Assembly: GCA_030591405.1 (NCBI GenBank)
Contig: JAUVBC010000078.1
Coordinates: 1 to 8,777, forward strand
Direction: 5' to 3'
Origin: Candidatus Zixiibacteriota bacterium
Lineage (GTDB): Bacteria; Zixibacteria; MSB-5A5; GN15; PGXB01
Length of the DNA: 8,777 bases
Below the pieces are notes generated by a model. The model was given only the letters and a program-made list of their open reading frames with translations, was not told the DNA's origin and did not search any database. Shown here piece by piece: positions 1-6,486 of this stretch (position 1 is the first letter of the stretch; each line of letters begins with the position of its first letter). The position numbers and the translations under genes are program-made.

Positions 1-1
1 T

Positions 2-469
2 CCGAGCGTTATGAATCCCCAGCAGCCTTACAGGGAAAACTGGTACAGTATGTTTTCAAGACCTTTGTGGATGCACCCCGATGATACCGCTTTTCACGGA
101 CCATATTTGTATTACAGTGATGTTGAGGATTTCAATCCTAGTCCATTTATCGGCTGGGATTCTGTGGCCGGATATAAAATGCCGGGATTTGCAATTGATA
201 CAACAATCTATTCGAGTGCGACGCGTCAAGACCAATGGAATGTCTTAGCCGCTTCGGTTTATGATAGCTCAAGTTCGCCGCACACCTGGACAATTGTTCT
301 TTCCCGCACTCTTGCTCCGGCAACAACAAATGATGTTGACCTGACGACATTGGATTCGATTCAGGTTTCTGTTGCCGCATCTAATGAACATACTTATGGT
401 GAAGACCCATCTTTTAAAGATCACTCAGGCTCGGTACCATTTTATATAATATTGCCGCGTGCTGAATAA
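2..469 (+). CDS. 3' end of a probable ethylbenzene-dehydrogenase-type (EB_dh/cytochrome c-552-like) haem-binding domain protein, 5' truncated
   Basis: The reading frame is open from the left edge of the window, so the ATG at 11 is probably an internal methionine and this is only the C-terminal part, about 155 residues. It resembles the end of the EB_dh haem-binding beta-sandwich family. It has an aromatic-rich stretch (WMHPDD), then a G-W-D-S..PG segment, a strand ending in AASVYD, the central 'HTWTIVLSRTL' strand, an acidic D-V-D-L turn, 'IQVSVAASNE', and a closing 'HSGSVPFYIILP' strand. Members of this family bind b-type haem, either in periplasmic molybdoenzyme gamma subunits or as domains of membrane-associated cytochromes. 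Which of these applies cannot be told without the missing N-terminus. No CXXCH motif is visible in the part present. A hairpin terminator follows the stop codon closely, so this is the last gene of its transcript. The family call is from pattern recognition and is moderately secure. Confidence 0.6.
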   Translation, partial: PSVMNPQQPYRENWYSMFSRPLWMHPDDTAFHGPYLYYSDVEDFNPSPFIGWDSVAGYKMPGFAIDTTIYSSATRQDQWNVLAASVYDSSSSPHTWTIVLSRTLAPATTNDVDLTTLDSIQVSVAASNEHTYGEDPSFKDHSGSVPFYIILPRAE

Positions 470-489
470 AGACAAATAGATATTCTGTT

Positions 490-519
490 AAAAACCGGTC
501 AATTTGGGCCGGTTTTTTT
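490..519 (+). terminator. Intrinsic terminator after the haem-binding-domain gene
   Basis: AAAAACCGG (490-498) pairs with CCGGTTTTT (509-517) around a 10-nt loop, and a run of seven T (513-519) follows the CCGG arm. It lies 21 nt after the stop codon of the upstream gene, in the expected orientation. Confidence 0.8.
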
Positions 520-659
520 ATGGACATAAAGCCGAAACATGAATCTCTGAGTTAAATCGTTGGAAAGTTTTTTTTGACGATATCTATTAATTTTTTGGAA
601 ATAATTGCGAATTGGCGCATCGTTACGTAAATTATATACATAGAAATTATCAACAGCGA

Positions 660-665
660 TATAAT
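660..665 (+). promoter_or_regulatory. Candidate -10 element for the ACT-domain gene
   Basis: A perfect TATAAT lies 32 nt upstream of the ATG at 698 and would give a leader of about 25 nt containing the ribosome binding site. No good -35 hexamer sits 16-18 nt upstream (the best is TACATA, 637-642), and the whole 541-697 stretch is AT-rich, so a chance match is possible. The 8-bp palindrome TTACGTAA (623-630) lies just upstream and could be an operator, but nothing else supports that. Confidence 0.4.
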
Positions 666-697
666 TTGTTTGAAAAATATTTTGATGGAGGAGTTAA

Positions 698-1111
698 ATG
701 GCAGAATCAGTGCAAAGAGTTGAGTATTTTTACGCGGTTGTATTGGATGAGCCGGGAGAAGTCCGCAGACTTCTGGAGTTTTGCAGCGCACATGGCGTAA
801 ATTTGATAAACTTCACCGCCTTTCCATTGGGCGAAAATGAAGTGCAGATCTGTTTTTTCCCTGAAGATGCAAAGAAATTAAAAATGGCTTCCGAAGAATC
901 AGGTATTCCGTTAGTTGGACCCAAAAAGGCATTTTTGATTCGTGGCGATGATCGGCTTGGTGTTTTGGTTGAGCATCATTTAAAATTAGCCAATGCCGGA
1001 ATCAATGTCTATGCCGCCAATGGCACTGCTGACGGCCGGGGCGGATTCGGTTATATCCTCTGGGTGGCATCTCATGATTACGAATTAGCGGCCCAGACGC
1101 TGGGGGTTTAA
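698..1111 (+). CDS. Small stand-alone tandem ACT-domain protein
   Basis: This 137-residue protein consists of two ACT-like halves and little else. In the first (about 7-70), 'YAVVLDEPGEVRRLLEF' has the typical ACT opening of a beta-strand, a D-x-P-G-x turn and a helix; it continues with 'GVNLINFTAFP' and an 'EVQICFFPED' strand. The second (about 74-137) has 'AFLIRGDDRLGVLVEHHLKL' and 'AGINVYAANGTA', then a GGFGYILWV strand. ACT domains generally bind small ligands, often amino acids, and stand-alone pairs are usually regulatory; the ligand here is not deducible. The start is supported by GGAGG (687-691), 6 nt before the ATG. The gene lies between two terminators, so it is probably monocistronic. 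It has no catalytic domain, so it is not a truncated aspartokinase or prephenate dehydratase with a visible enzyme part. The domain call is fairly secure; the function is open. Confidence 0.8.
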   Translation: MAESVQRVEYFYAVVLDEPGEVRRLLEFCSAHGVNLINFTAFPLGENEVQICFFPEDAKKLKMASEESGIPLVGPKKAFLIRGDDRLGVLVEHHLKLANAGINVYAANGTADGRGGFGYILWVASHDYELAAQTLGV

Positions 1112-1130
1112 GCGGTAGGAAAGGAATTAT

Positions 1131-1167
1131 AAAAAAAGGTCAGGTGCATAATTGCGCCTGACCTTTT
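1131..1167. terminator. Bidirectional intrinsic terminator between convergent ACT and pepF genes
   Basis: AAAAGGTCAGGTGC (1134-1147) pairs with GCGCCTGACCTTTT (1154-1167) as a 14-bp stem with one T-G wobble and a 6-nt loop. Seven A at 1131-1137 give a U7 tract for the minus-strand transcript, and TTTT follows on the plus strand. It sits 14 nt from the pepF stop codon, so it best serves pepF while also being able to end the ACT transcript. Confidence 0.88.
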
Positions 1168-1180
1168 AGCTTCATTTAAT

Positions 1181-3013
1181 CTATTTTGTGACTTCATCAA
1201 CCAGTTTCACAAACTGGTCTATGTCGCCCAAGGCTAATTCAACGGCACCCAACCAGAATTCAGGTTTGGTCAGATCAACGCCGAGATGTTTTTTTGCCAC
1301 CTCTTCGGCGGTCATCCGTCCGGTATCGGATAACAGAGCGTCATATTTTTTGGCAAATGACGGACCTTCTTTTTTGGCCAGATTATAAACGCCGTTGGCG
1401 AATAAAAATCCAAAGGTATAGGGATAATTATAAAACGGAGCATCGGTCAGGAAGAAATGAAGTTTGGAGGCCCAGAACAACGGATGATAAGCATCGTCAC
1501 CCTCTAACATTCCGGCAAATGCATCTTTTTGAGCCTGCACCATGATTTCATCAAGTCGGGCACGGCTGACCATACCTTTTTTCCGTTCGACATAAAAGGC
1601 CTTATCGAATAAGAATCGAGCATATATGTTTGAGAAGAGGGTTTGAGCATCCTGAAGTCGTTGATCAAGAAGCATCAGTCTTTCATCGGTTTCGGTTGCC
1701 GAGTTCAAGGCGGCATCTTTAACCAGAAGCTCATAGAAAATTGAGGCAGTTTCAGCCAGAGTCATCGGGTAAATGCTGGCAAAGGCCGGTTGATCTTTCA
1801 AAACATGTCCGTGATAGACGTGCCCCAGTTCATGAGCCAGTGTCGCCAGTTCCGAAAAACTACCACTGAAGGTCATAAAGATACGACCCTCTTTGGCAAT
1901 TGGCAGACGGGTGCAATAACCGCCTCCGGCTTTGTCGGCGCGATCCTCGGCTTCGACCCAGTTTTTGTCAAGAGCTTTCCGGCAGAATTCTGACTGTTCG
2001 GGGCTGAACTCTTTGATGTTTTTGACAATGATGTCGCCGGCTTCCTCAAATGAGAATAATCTGTCGGAAGAGCCGACCGGGGCATACTGATCGTACCATG
2101 CAAATTTATCGATACCGAGCAGCTTTTTCTTGGCATTGACATACGGAGCCAATCTTGCGGTACCTTTCACAACGGCACCCCACATCGCATTTAGAGTTTC
2201 TTCACTAATGCGAGAATTGTGCAGCGGTTCGAAAAGTGCCGATTGCCAGTTTCTTTTTTCATACATAGTCAGACGAAATCCAGCCTGATAATTCAGTGCC
2301 ATTGCTGCCAGTTCGGCGCGCCGTTCCCAGGCTTCCTCGATACAGTCAAAAGCCTGTTTGCGAGTGGGGCGATCCGAGACTGCCATTTTGTTGGCTAACT
2401 GTCCCAAAGACAATTTTTTGGTTTCGTCATTTTCGGTAAAATCTGAAGTCAAATCACCATACATTTTATCATACAGCCGATTCCAGGCATGATATCCATT
2501 AACAGCCATATCTGTCGCAAACGATTCCAACTGTGGATCCATTTTTTTACGAGCAAGCTCGCGGGTTTCATTGAGATAGAAGGCAACATTTTTTAGCTTT
2601 TCATGGTCAACCAGTTTTTGCCACTCGGAATCTATCTGGTTTTTGGCAAAGGCTTCAAACGATACCATTAGTTTTTCATATTCAGATGCGTAAACATCCA
2701 TCTCGCCAACGATCTGATGCCCCTTGGTGTCTTTGACATTTTGGCTTACCAGACAATGGGCGAATGAGTTTCCGTGGTTGATGCGATCCAGAAACTCCTG
2801 AATTTTCAGTATAAAATCAACCCAGGATTCAAGATTGGAATCATCCAGTTCAGTTGGCAGTTTCGCGAAATTTTCTTTTATCTTTGGAATATCATTTTTG
2901 ATTTCCTGCCTGAAAGCTTCGAATTCTTTTGATTGACTTCCTCCCGGGAATATTGATTCCAGATCCCATTTTGGTGCCGGGGGTATTTTTGTCATTTCTT
3001 TTTGTTGACTCAT
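1181..3013 (-). CDS. pepF: Oligoendopeptidase F, PepF/M3 family zinc metallopeptidase
   Basis: This 610-residue zinc peptidase of family M3 normally cleaves short peptides in the cytoplasm. The gluzincin site is intact: HELGH at residues 394-398, inside 'FSELATLAHELGHVYHG', with the third zinc ligand predicted to be Glu421 in 'MTLAETAS'. The segment before it (PNW-like 'GGGYCTRLP', then 'RIFMTFSGSF') and the C-terminal 'FYNYPYTFGFLFANGVY' also fit the family. The length is normal for pepF/M3 proteins of about 600 residues. The open frame extends 31 codons further upstream to 3106, but I chose the internal ATG at 3013. It has AGGAG (3020-3024, read on the minus strand) 6 nt before it, and the extra N-terminus has no family character. 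No signal peptide is visible, so the enzyme is expected in the cytosol. It is convergent with the ACT gene and divergent from the P5C dehydrogenase. Confidence 0.93.
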   Translation of the reverse strand: MSQQKEMTKIPPAPKWDLESIFPGGSQSKEFEAFRQEIKNDIPKIKENFAKLPTELDDSNLESWVDFILKIQEFLDRINHGNSFAHCLVSQNVKDTKGHQIVGEMDVYASEYEKLMVSFEAFAKNQIDSEWQKLVDHEKLKNVAFYLNETRELARKKMDPQLESFATDMAVNGYHAWNRLYDKMYGDLTSDFTENDETKKLSLGQLANKMAVSDRPTRKQAFDCIEEAWERRAELAAMALNYQAGFRLTMYEKRNWQSALFEPLHNSRISEETLNAMWGAVVKGTARLAPYVNAKKKLLGIDKFAWYDQYAPVGSSDRLFSFEEAGDIIVKNIKEFSPEQSEFCRKALDKNWVEAEDRADKAGGGYCTRLPIAKEGRIFMTFSGSFSELATLAHELGHVYHGHVLKDQPAFASIYPMTLAETASIFYELLVKDAALNSATETDERLMLLDQRLQDAQTLFSNIYARFLFDKAFYVERKKGMVSRARLDEIMVQAQKDAFAGMLEGDDAYHPLFWASKLHFFLTDAPFYNYPYTFGFLFANGVYNLAKKEGPSFAKKYDALLSDTGRMTAEEVAKKHLGVDLTKPEFWLGAVELALGDIDQFVKLVDEVTK

Positions 3014-3173
3014 TTTTATCTCCTGTCGAGTTTTTGTTATATTCAGGATTAACGCAATATTATCTTTTTTGTTTGTTTCTGTTTCCGTCAGATACGAATT
3101 ATACAATTTAAAGTTCCGTTTCTCAAGTTATATTGTTTTTTTCTGTTTTTATTGCTATTCGGCAGGATGGGGG

Positions 3174-3201
3174 TTGCACTTTTTATTTAAAATTGTAAAT
3201 T
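3174..3201 (+). promoter_or_regulatory. Weak candidate promoter for the P5C dehydrogenase gene
   Basis: TTGCAC (3174-3179) and TAAATT (3196-3201) are 16 nt apart and lie about 90 nt upstream of the start codon. Both hexamers deviate from consensus, and the 279-bp divergent region (3014-3292) is AT-rich, so this is tentative. I could not pick out a convincing minus-strand promoter for pepF in the same region. Confidence 0.28.
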
Positions 3202-3211
3202 AGCCGGGATA

Positions 3212-3252
3212 TTGGTTTTGATGTTTTCGGCTCTTTTTTATCCGGAAACCAA
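3212..3252 (+). promoter_or_regulatory. Inverted repeat in the leader of the P5C dehydrogenase gene
   Basis: TTGGTTT (3212-3218) is complementary to AAACCAA (3246-3252). A smaller inner match, CGG (3228-3230) with CCG (3242-3244), lies around a T-rich loop (CTCTTTTTTAT). The structure ends about 30 nt before the ribosome binding site, so it would form in the mRNA leader if transcription starts upstream of 3212. It does not match a riboswitch I recognise, and its stability is doubtful because of the long loop. Confidence 0.25.
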
Positions 3253-3292
3253 AAAGGAATAATGAGATTTAGCCAGATATTTGGAGGAGAAT

Positions 3293-4912
3293 ATGGGAAA
3301 CTATCGAGTTCCTGAAGTGGAAAACGAGCCTATTTATTCGTATGCGCCGGGCACTCCGGAGCGCGAGGGATTGATCAAGGCTGTTGATGAATTAAAAAAG
3401 CAGTCGTTTGATATTCCGATGATTATTGATGGCGATGAGATTCGCGTTGGCGATCCGAAAAAAATCACCGCCCCGCACAATCATTCGTTGGAACTGGGGC
3501 AGTGGTATCAGGGCGGTAAAAAGGAAATCGCGGATGCGATAGTAGCCGGAGCCAAAGCGAAAAAGGATTGGGAAAATATGCCGTTTTCCGAGCGTGCCGC
3601 GATATTTTTGAAAGCGGCCGATCTTTTGGCGGGACCGTATCGGAATCTGGTCAATGCCGCTACGATGCTTGGACATAGTAAGAATGCTTTTCAAGCTGAG
3701 GTCGATGCTGTCTGTGAACTGGCTGATTTTTTCCGGTATAATGTTTATTTCGCCGAGATGATTTATGATATGCAGCCTAATGATGCCAGCGGAATCTGGG
3801 ATCGTTCCGATTATCGTCCGCTTGAGGGTTTTGTTTTTGCGGTGACTCCGTTTAATTTTGTGTCGATTGCTGGGAATCTGCCAACAGCACCGGCGATAAT
3901 GGGTAACGTCGCTCTCTGGAAACCGGCTTCATCGGTGACCTATACCGCATATTTCCTTATGAAGATATTAAAAGAGGCTGGTCTGCCTGATGGTGTTATC
4001 AATATGGTGACCGCTCGTGGTGCCGATGTCGGTGAAATGGTGCTTAAACATCGCGATCTGGCCGGAATTCATTTTACCGGAAGTACTGGCGTATTTCAAA
4101 CGATGTGGAAAACGGTTGGGGCCAATATTGCCGGATACAAGAGCTATCCGCGAATTGTTGGTGAAACCGGTGGTAAGGATTTTGTTTTTGCGCATAACTC
4201 TGCCAATATGGAAGCGGTTGCAACCGGATTGATTCGGGGCGCTTTTGAGTATCAGGGACAAAAATGTTCCGCCGCCTCAAGAGCCTATATTCCAAAATCT
4301 ATGTGGCCAAGTTTGAAAGACAGGTTGATTGCTGATGTTGACTCGCTCAAGATGGGTGATGTCGAAGATTTCTCGAATTTTGTTAATGCGGTGATTGATA
4401 AACCGGCATTTGATAGTATCACTGAGTATATCGATTTTGCGAAGAGTGCCGGTGATTGCGAAATTTTATGCGGTGGCAAATATGATGATTCAAAGGGATT
4501 TTTCATTGAGCCAACGATAGTCCTAACGACCGATCCGCATTTTAAATTGATGGAAGAGGAAATCTTTGGACCGGTGCTGACCATCTATGTCTATGAAGAT
4601 AATAAATTTGTTGAGACACTTGAAGAGGCAAATAAAACCTCGATTTATGCATTAACCGGGGCGATTTTTGCCACAGATAGAGCGGCAGTACTAAAAGCCG
4701 GAAATATCCTGCGTCATGCGGCCGGTAATTTCTATATCAATGATAAGCCAACCGGGGCGGTTGTCGGACAGCAGCCGTTTGGCGGCAGTAGGGCATCGGG
4801 AACTAATGATAAAGCTGGTTCGATGCTTAATATGATCCGCTGGACATCACCACGCACGATTAAAGAGACTTTTGTTTCACCGAAGGATTACCGCTATCCG
4901 TTTATGGGGTAA
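3293..4912 (+). CDS. pruA: L-glutamate gamma-semialdehyde dehydrogenase (1-pyrroline-5-carboxylate dehydrogenase), ALDH4A1-like
   Basis: This aldehyde dehydrogenase is predicted to oxidise L-glutamate gamma-semialdehyde, the open form of P5C, to glutamate with NAD+. That is the second step of proline degradation. The 539 residues carry the full ALDH set: 'TPFNF' with the oxyanion-hole Asn at 188, the cofactor-site 'HFTGSTG' with GSTG at 263-266, 'GETGGKDF' with Glu291, the nucleophile Cys325 in 'GQKCSAASR', then 'EEIFGPVL' and the C-terminal 'QQPFGGSRASGTNDKAG'. The stretch 'FTGSTGVFQTMWKTVG' and the overall length match the long P5CDH clade that includes human ALDH4A1, rather than the PutA-fused type. 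An in-frame TTG at 3281 allows a longer reading, but the ATG at 3293 has GGAGG (3283-3287) 5 nt before it, and that motif lies inside the longer reading. No proline dehydrogenase gene is adjacent, so the first pathway step must be elsewhere. A terminator follows. Confidence 0.94.
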   Translation: MGNYRVPEVENEPIYSYAPGTPEREGLIKAVDELKKQSFDIPMIIDGDEIRVGDPKKITAPHNHSLELGQWYQGGKKEIADAIVAGAKAKKDWENMPFSERAAIFLKAADLLAGPYRNLVNAATMLGHSKNAFQAEVDAVCELADFFRYNVYFAEMIYDMQPNDASGIWDRSDYRPLEGFVFAVTPFNFVSIAGNLPTAPAIMGNVALWKPASSVTYTAYFLMKILKEAGLPDGVINMVTARGADVGEMVLKHRDLAGIHFTGSTGVFQTMWKTVGANIAGYKSYPRIVGETGGKDFVFAHNSANMEAVATGLIRGAFEYQGQKCSAASRAYIPKSMWPSLKDRLIADVDSLKMGDVEDFSNFVNAVIDKPAFDSITEYIDFAKSAGDCEILCGGKYDDSKGFFIEPTIVLTTDPHFKLMEEEIFGPVLTIYVYEDNKFVETLEEANKTSIYALTGAIFATDRAAVLKAGNILRHAAGNFYINDKPTGAVVGQQPFGGSRASGTNDKAGSMLNMIRWTSPRTIKETFVSPKDYRYPFMG

Positions 4913-4937
4913 AATTATACAATAGAAAAGAACGCAC

Positions 4938-4979
4938 AAAAAAAGCCGGGTTGAAAATTCAATCCGGCTTTAAAATTTT
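4938..4979. terminator. Bidirectional intrinsic terminator between convergent pruA and serpin genes
   Basis: AAAGCCGG (4942-4949) pairs with CCGGCTTT (4964-4971), and the stem continues through a G-T wobble and TTGA/TCAA to a 4-nt AAAT loop. Seven A (4938-4944) supply the U tract for the minus-strand serpin transcript, and TTTAAAATTTTT follows on the plus strand for pruA. It lies entirely in the 75-nt gap between the two stop codons. Confidence 0.85.
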
Positions 4980-4987
4980 TTAAGATA

Positions 4988-6253
4988 CTATTCAAGCAAC
5001 CCCGGGTTTGTGATTTTACCCATGAATAAAATTGAATTGGAACTATGTTCTCGTATCACGAATAAAAATGGATGATTGATGTTTATAGTTTTAAATGATG
5101 GCGGTTCAGAGGTCGTTTCAAATATTTCCACAATTGTGACAGCGGCCGCTTCAGTGCCGACCTCATCAACCTTGACATAAGTTTTATGCCTAACCTCATT
5201 AATATATAATTCCATGTCGGCAATATTTGTAAAGTCGGCTTTAATTGGATCAAAAGCAATTTCCATTCCAAGAGCTTTCAGAGCGTCATTTACTACTAAT
5301 CCATATTCAACTTCAAACTTCGGAATATATAGTAAGACTTCATTCTCAACAAAATTCACCAACCATGCCTCATAATTCTCTTTTGTAAATTTTGCTGATA
5401 GCGTGTTTACATTTTCTCCGGTTTCAGCTTTGGGCAAAAATATTGTCATGCTATAATCACCATCGCCGTAGGGAAGATCAATAGTCTGGAAATCATCGTT
5501 CTCATAATACTTATAAAATCCCTGTTGCATCATCATATTGCATTTGTTTGAAGAACCATCCATTAAATAAAATGACTGCTCTCGTGTATATTCAGGGTCG
5601 AATTGATAGGTCCAATCACCCTTGAAATAGATAGCATTGATAAGAAACATAATGGCATCAGGATTTATTGGAGGGTTTATTATCTCGGAGATTTTACCAT
5701 GCGTTTTGTTGTCAACCCAATTATTGATTGTTGTCGCTGAACCGTTATCGTTAAAATTCAGAGCGGTAACCTCGGAATTAAAATAAATTTGATTCAGATT
5801 AAGAAAAGTCTCCTTAACCGGAATTCCATTGCGATACCAGATTGAATTGGCAATTTCAAATAATACCTTAGGGTCGAGATTTGATAAGATATTTATCAAA
5901 TTTTTGTAGGAACCATTGACTTCTTCAATAGTCAGACCCTGCAACTCCAGAGTCTGTTGTATCGCCGCACGGGTGTCGCCATTGGCACCGTTGTAGGTCA
6001 TCCCGAGCGCCATCGAAACTGATAATGGCGAGATAAAAATATTGGTATCGACTTCATTGGCGACAATTTCGCGGAACAGTTTCAAACCGAATATATTGCC
6101 TGATTCAGCCAGCGATTTATCAGCCGAGGTTAAATCACCCGGGTCGGCCGGCGGATTGTTTACCGGATCATTGGGATCTACAGCAGTCCCGGAGCATTGT
6201 AATAGTGAAAAAGCAAACCCAACAATAACCAAAAGCAAAAGAGTTCGTTTCAT
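4988..6253 (-). CDS. Serpin (serine protease inhibitor family), probably exported and possibly a lipoprotein
   Basis: This full-length serpin has 421 residues. The N-terminus 'MKRTLLLLVIVGFAFSLLQC' is a signal peptide ending at Cys20, followed by a Pro/Asp/Gly-rich linker, as in lipoproteins. The lipobox LLQC is non-canonical because of Gln at -1, so an ordinary secreted form is possible. The fold is marked by 'NIFISPLSVSMALGM' (about 72-86), 'NAIYFKGDW' (about 206-214), the gate-strand region 'DLPYGDGDYSMTIFLP', the hinge 'VGTEAAA' (about 365-371) and the closing 'NHPFLFVIRE...ILFMGKITNP'. The hinge has small residues at P12-P10, as in inhibitory serpins, which trap proteases by inserting the cleaved loop. 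Counting from the hinge puts P1-P1' near Thr380-Thr381 (F-E-T-T-S-E), with an uncertainty of a residue or two, so the target is not obviously trypsin-like. The ATG at 6253 was chosen over the one at 6268 because it begins the signal peptide and has a G-rich site (6259-6263). Confidence 0.93.
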   Translation of the reverse strand: MKRTLLLLVIVGFAFSLLQCSGTAVDPNDPVNNPPADPGDLTSADKSLAESGNIFGLKLFREIVANEVDTNIFISPLSVSMALGMTYNGANGDTRAAIQQTLELQGLTIEEVNGSYKNLINILSNLDPKVLFEIANSIWYRNGIPVKETFLNLNQIYFNSEVTALNFNDNGSATTINNWVDNKTHGKISEIINPPINPDAIMFLINAIYFKGDWTYQFDPEYTREQSFYLMDGSSNKCNMMMQQGFYKYYENDDFQTIDLPYGDGDYSMTIFLPKAETGENVNTLSAKFTKENYEAWLVNFVENEVLLYIPKFEVEYGLVVNDALKALGMEIAFDPIKADFTNIADMELYINEVRHKTYVKVDEVGTEAAAVTIVEIFETTSEPPSFKTININHPFLFVIREHSSNSILFMGKITNPGLLE

Positions 6254-6334
6254 GATATCCCCCATCATTTTTAAGTTTAAATTTATTTTTCCCTCTTCAA
6301 GAGAGACGATTTATATTCAGTTTCGTTTAATAAT

Positions 6335-6362
6335 AATATATAATAATTATAATTTCTTGCAA
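6335..6362 (-). promoter_or_regulatory. Candidate promoter for the serpin gene
   Basis: Read on the minus strand, TTGCAA (6362-6357) and TATATT (6340-6335) are separated by 16 nt and would give a leader of about 75 nt before the ATG at 6253. The region 6311-6360 is extremely AT-rich, so several alternative -10 sequences exist and the assignment is weak. Confidence 0.33.
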
Positions 6363-6405
6363 CAAAAATTAAGTTCCTAAAACGGCCAAGTTTCATATTA
6401 GGCGC

Positions 6406-6433
6406 TTGACAATTTACGACAATTTGATATACT
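6406..6433 (+). promoter_or_regulatory. Near-consensus sigma-70-type promoter for the beta-helix/dockerin gene
   Basis: A perfect TTGACA (6406-6411) and TATACT (6428-6433, one mismatch to TATAAT) are separated by 16 nt. The start site would fall near 6440, giving a leader of about 45 nt that ends in the ribosome binding site GGAGG (6477-6481). An 8-bp direct repeat GACAATTT occurs at 6408-6415 and 6418-6425. It has a 10-bp period and overlaps the -35 box and spacer. Confidence 0.68.
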
Positions 6434-6486
6434 GATAAGGTATTCAAAATACTGTTTTTCTTATCTTTTTCTACGCGGAGGCAGCT

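Noticed and set aside
568..575. T8 run as a terminator or phase-variable tract
   Set aside because: No stem precedes it on either strand within a useful distance, it is non-coding, and the surrounding stretch is generally AT-rich.
552..800. Short open frames on both strands around the start of the ACT gene
   Set aside because: They overlap the ACT gene out of frame, lack ribosome binding sites and have low-complexity AT-driven translations.
3014..3106. A 31-residue N-terminal extension of the oligoendopeptidase
   Set aside because: AGGAG lies 6 nt before the internal ATG at 3013, and the extra residues show no family features or signal peptide.
3281..3292. Start of the P5C dehydrogenase at the in-frame TTG
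   Set aside because: The four extra codons are the ribosome binding site itself (TTGGAGGAGAAT); the ATG at 3293 is correctly spaced from it.
1181..6253. Functional coupling of the serpin with the nearby peptidase (inhibitor and target pair)
   Set aside because: PepF is a cytosolic zinc peptidase, whereas serpins trap serine or cysteine proteases and this one is exported; the genes are also separated by pruA and a terminator.
6042..6380. A 112-residue plus-strand open frame over the start of the serpin gene
   Set aside because: It is the complement of the serpin signal-peptide region and continues into AT-rich non-coding DNA; it has no recognisable domain or ribosome binding site.
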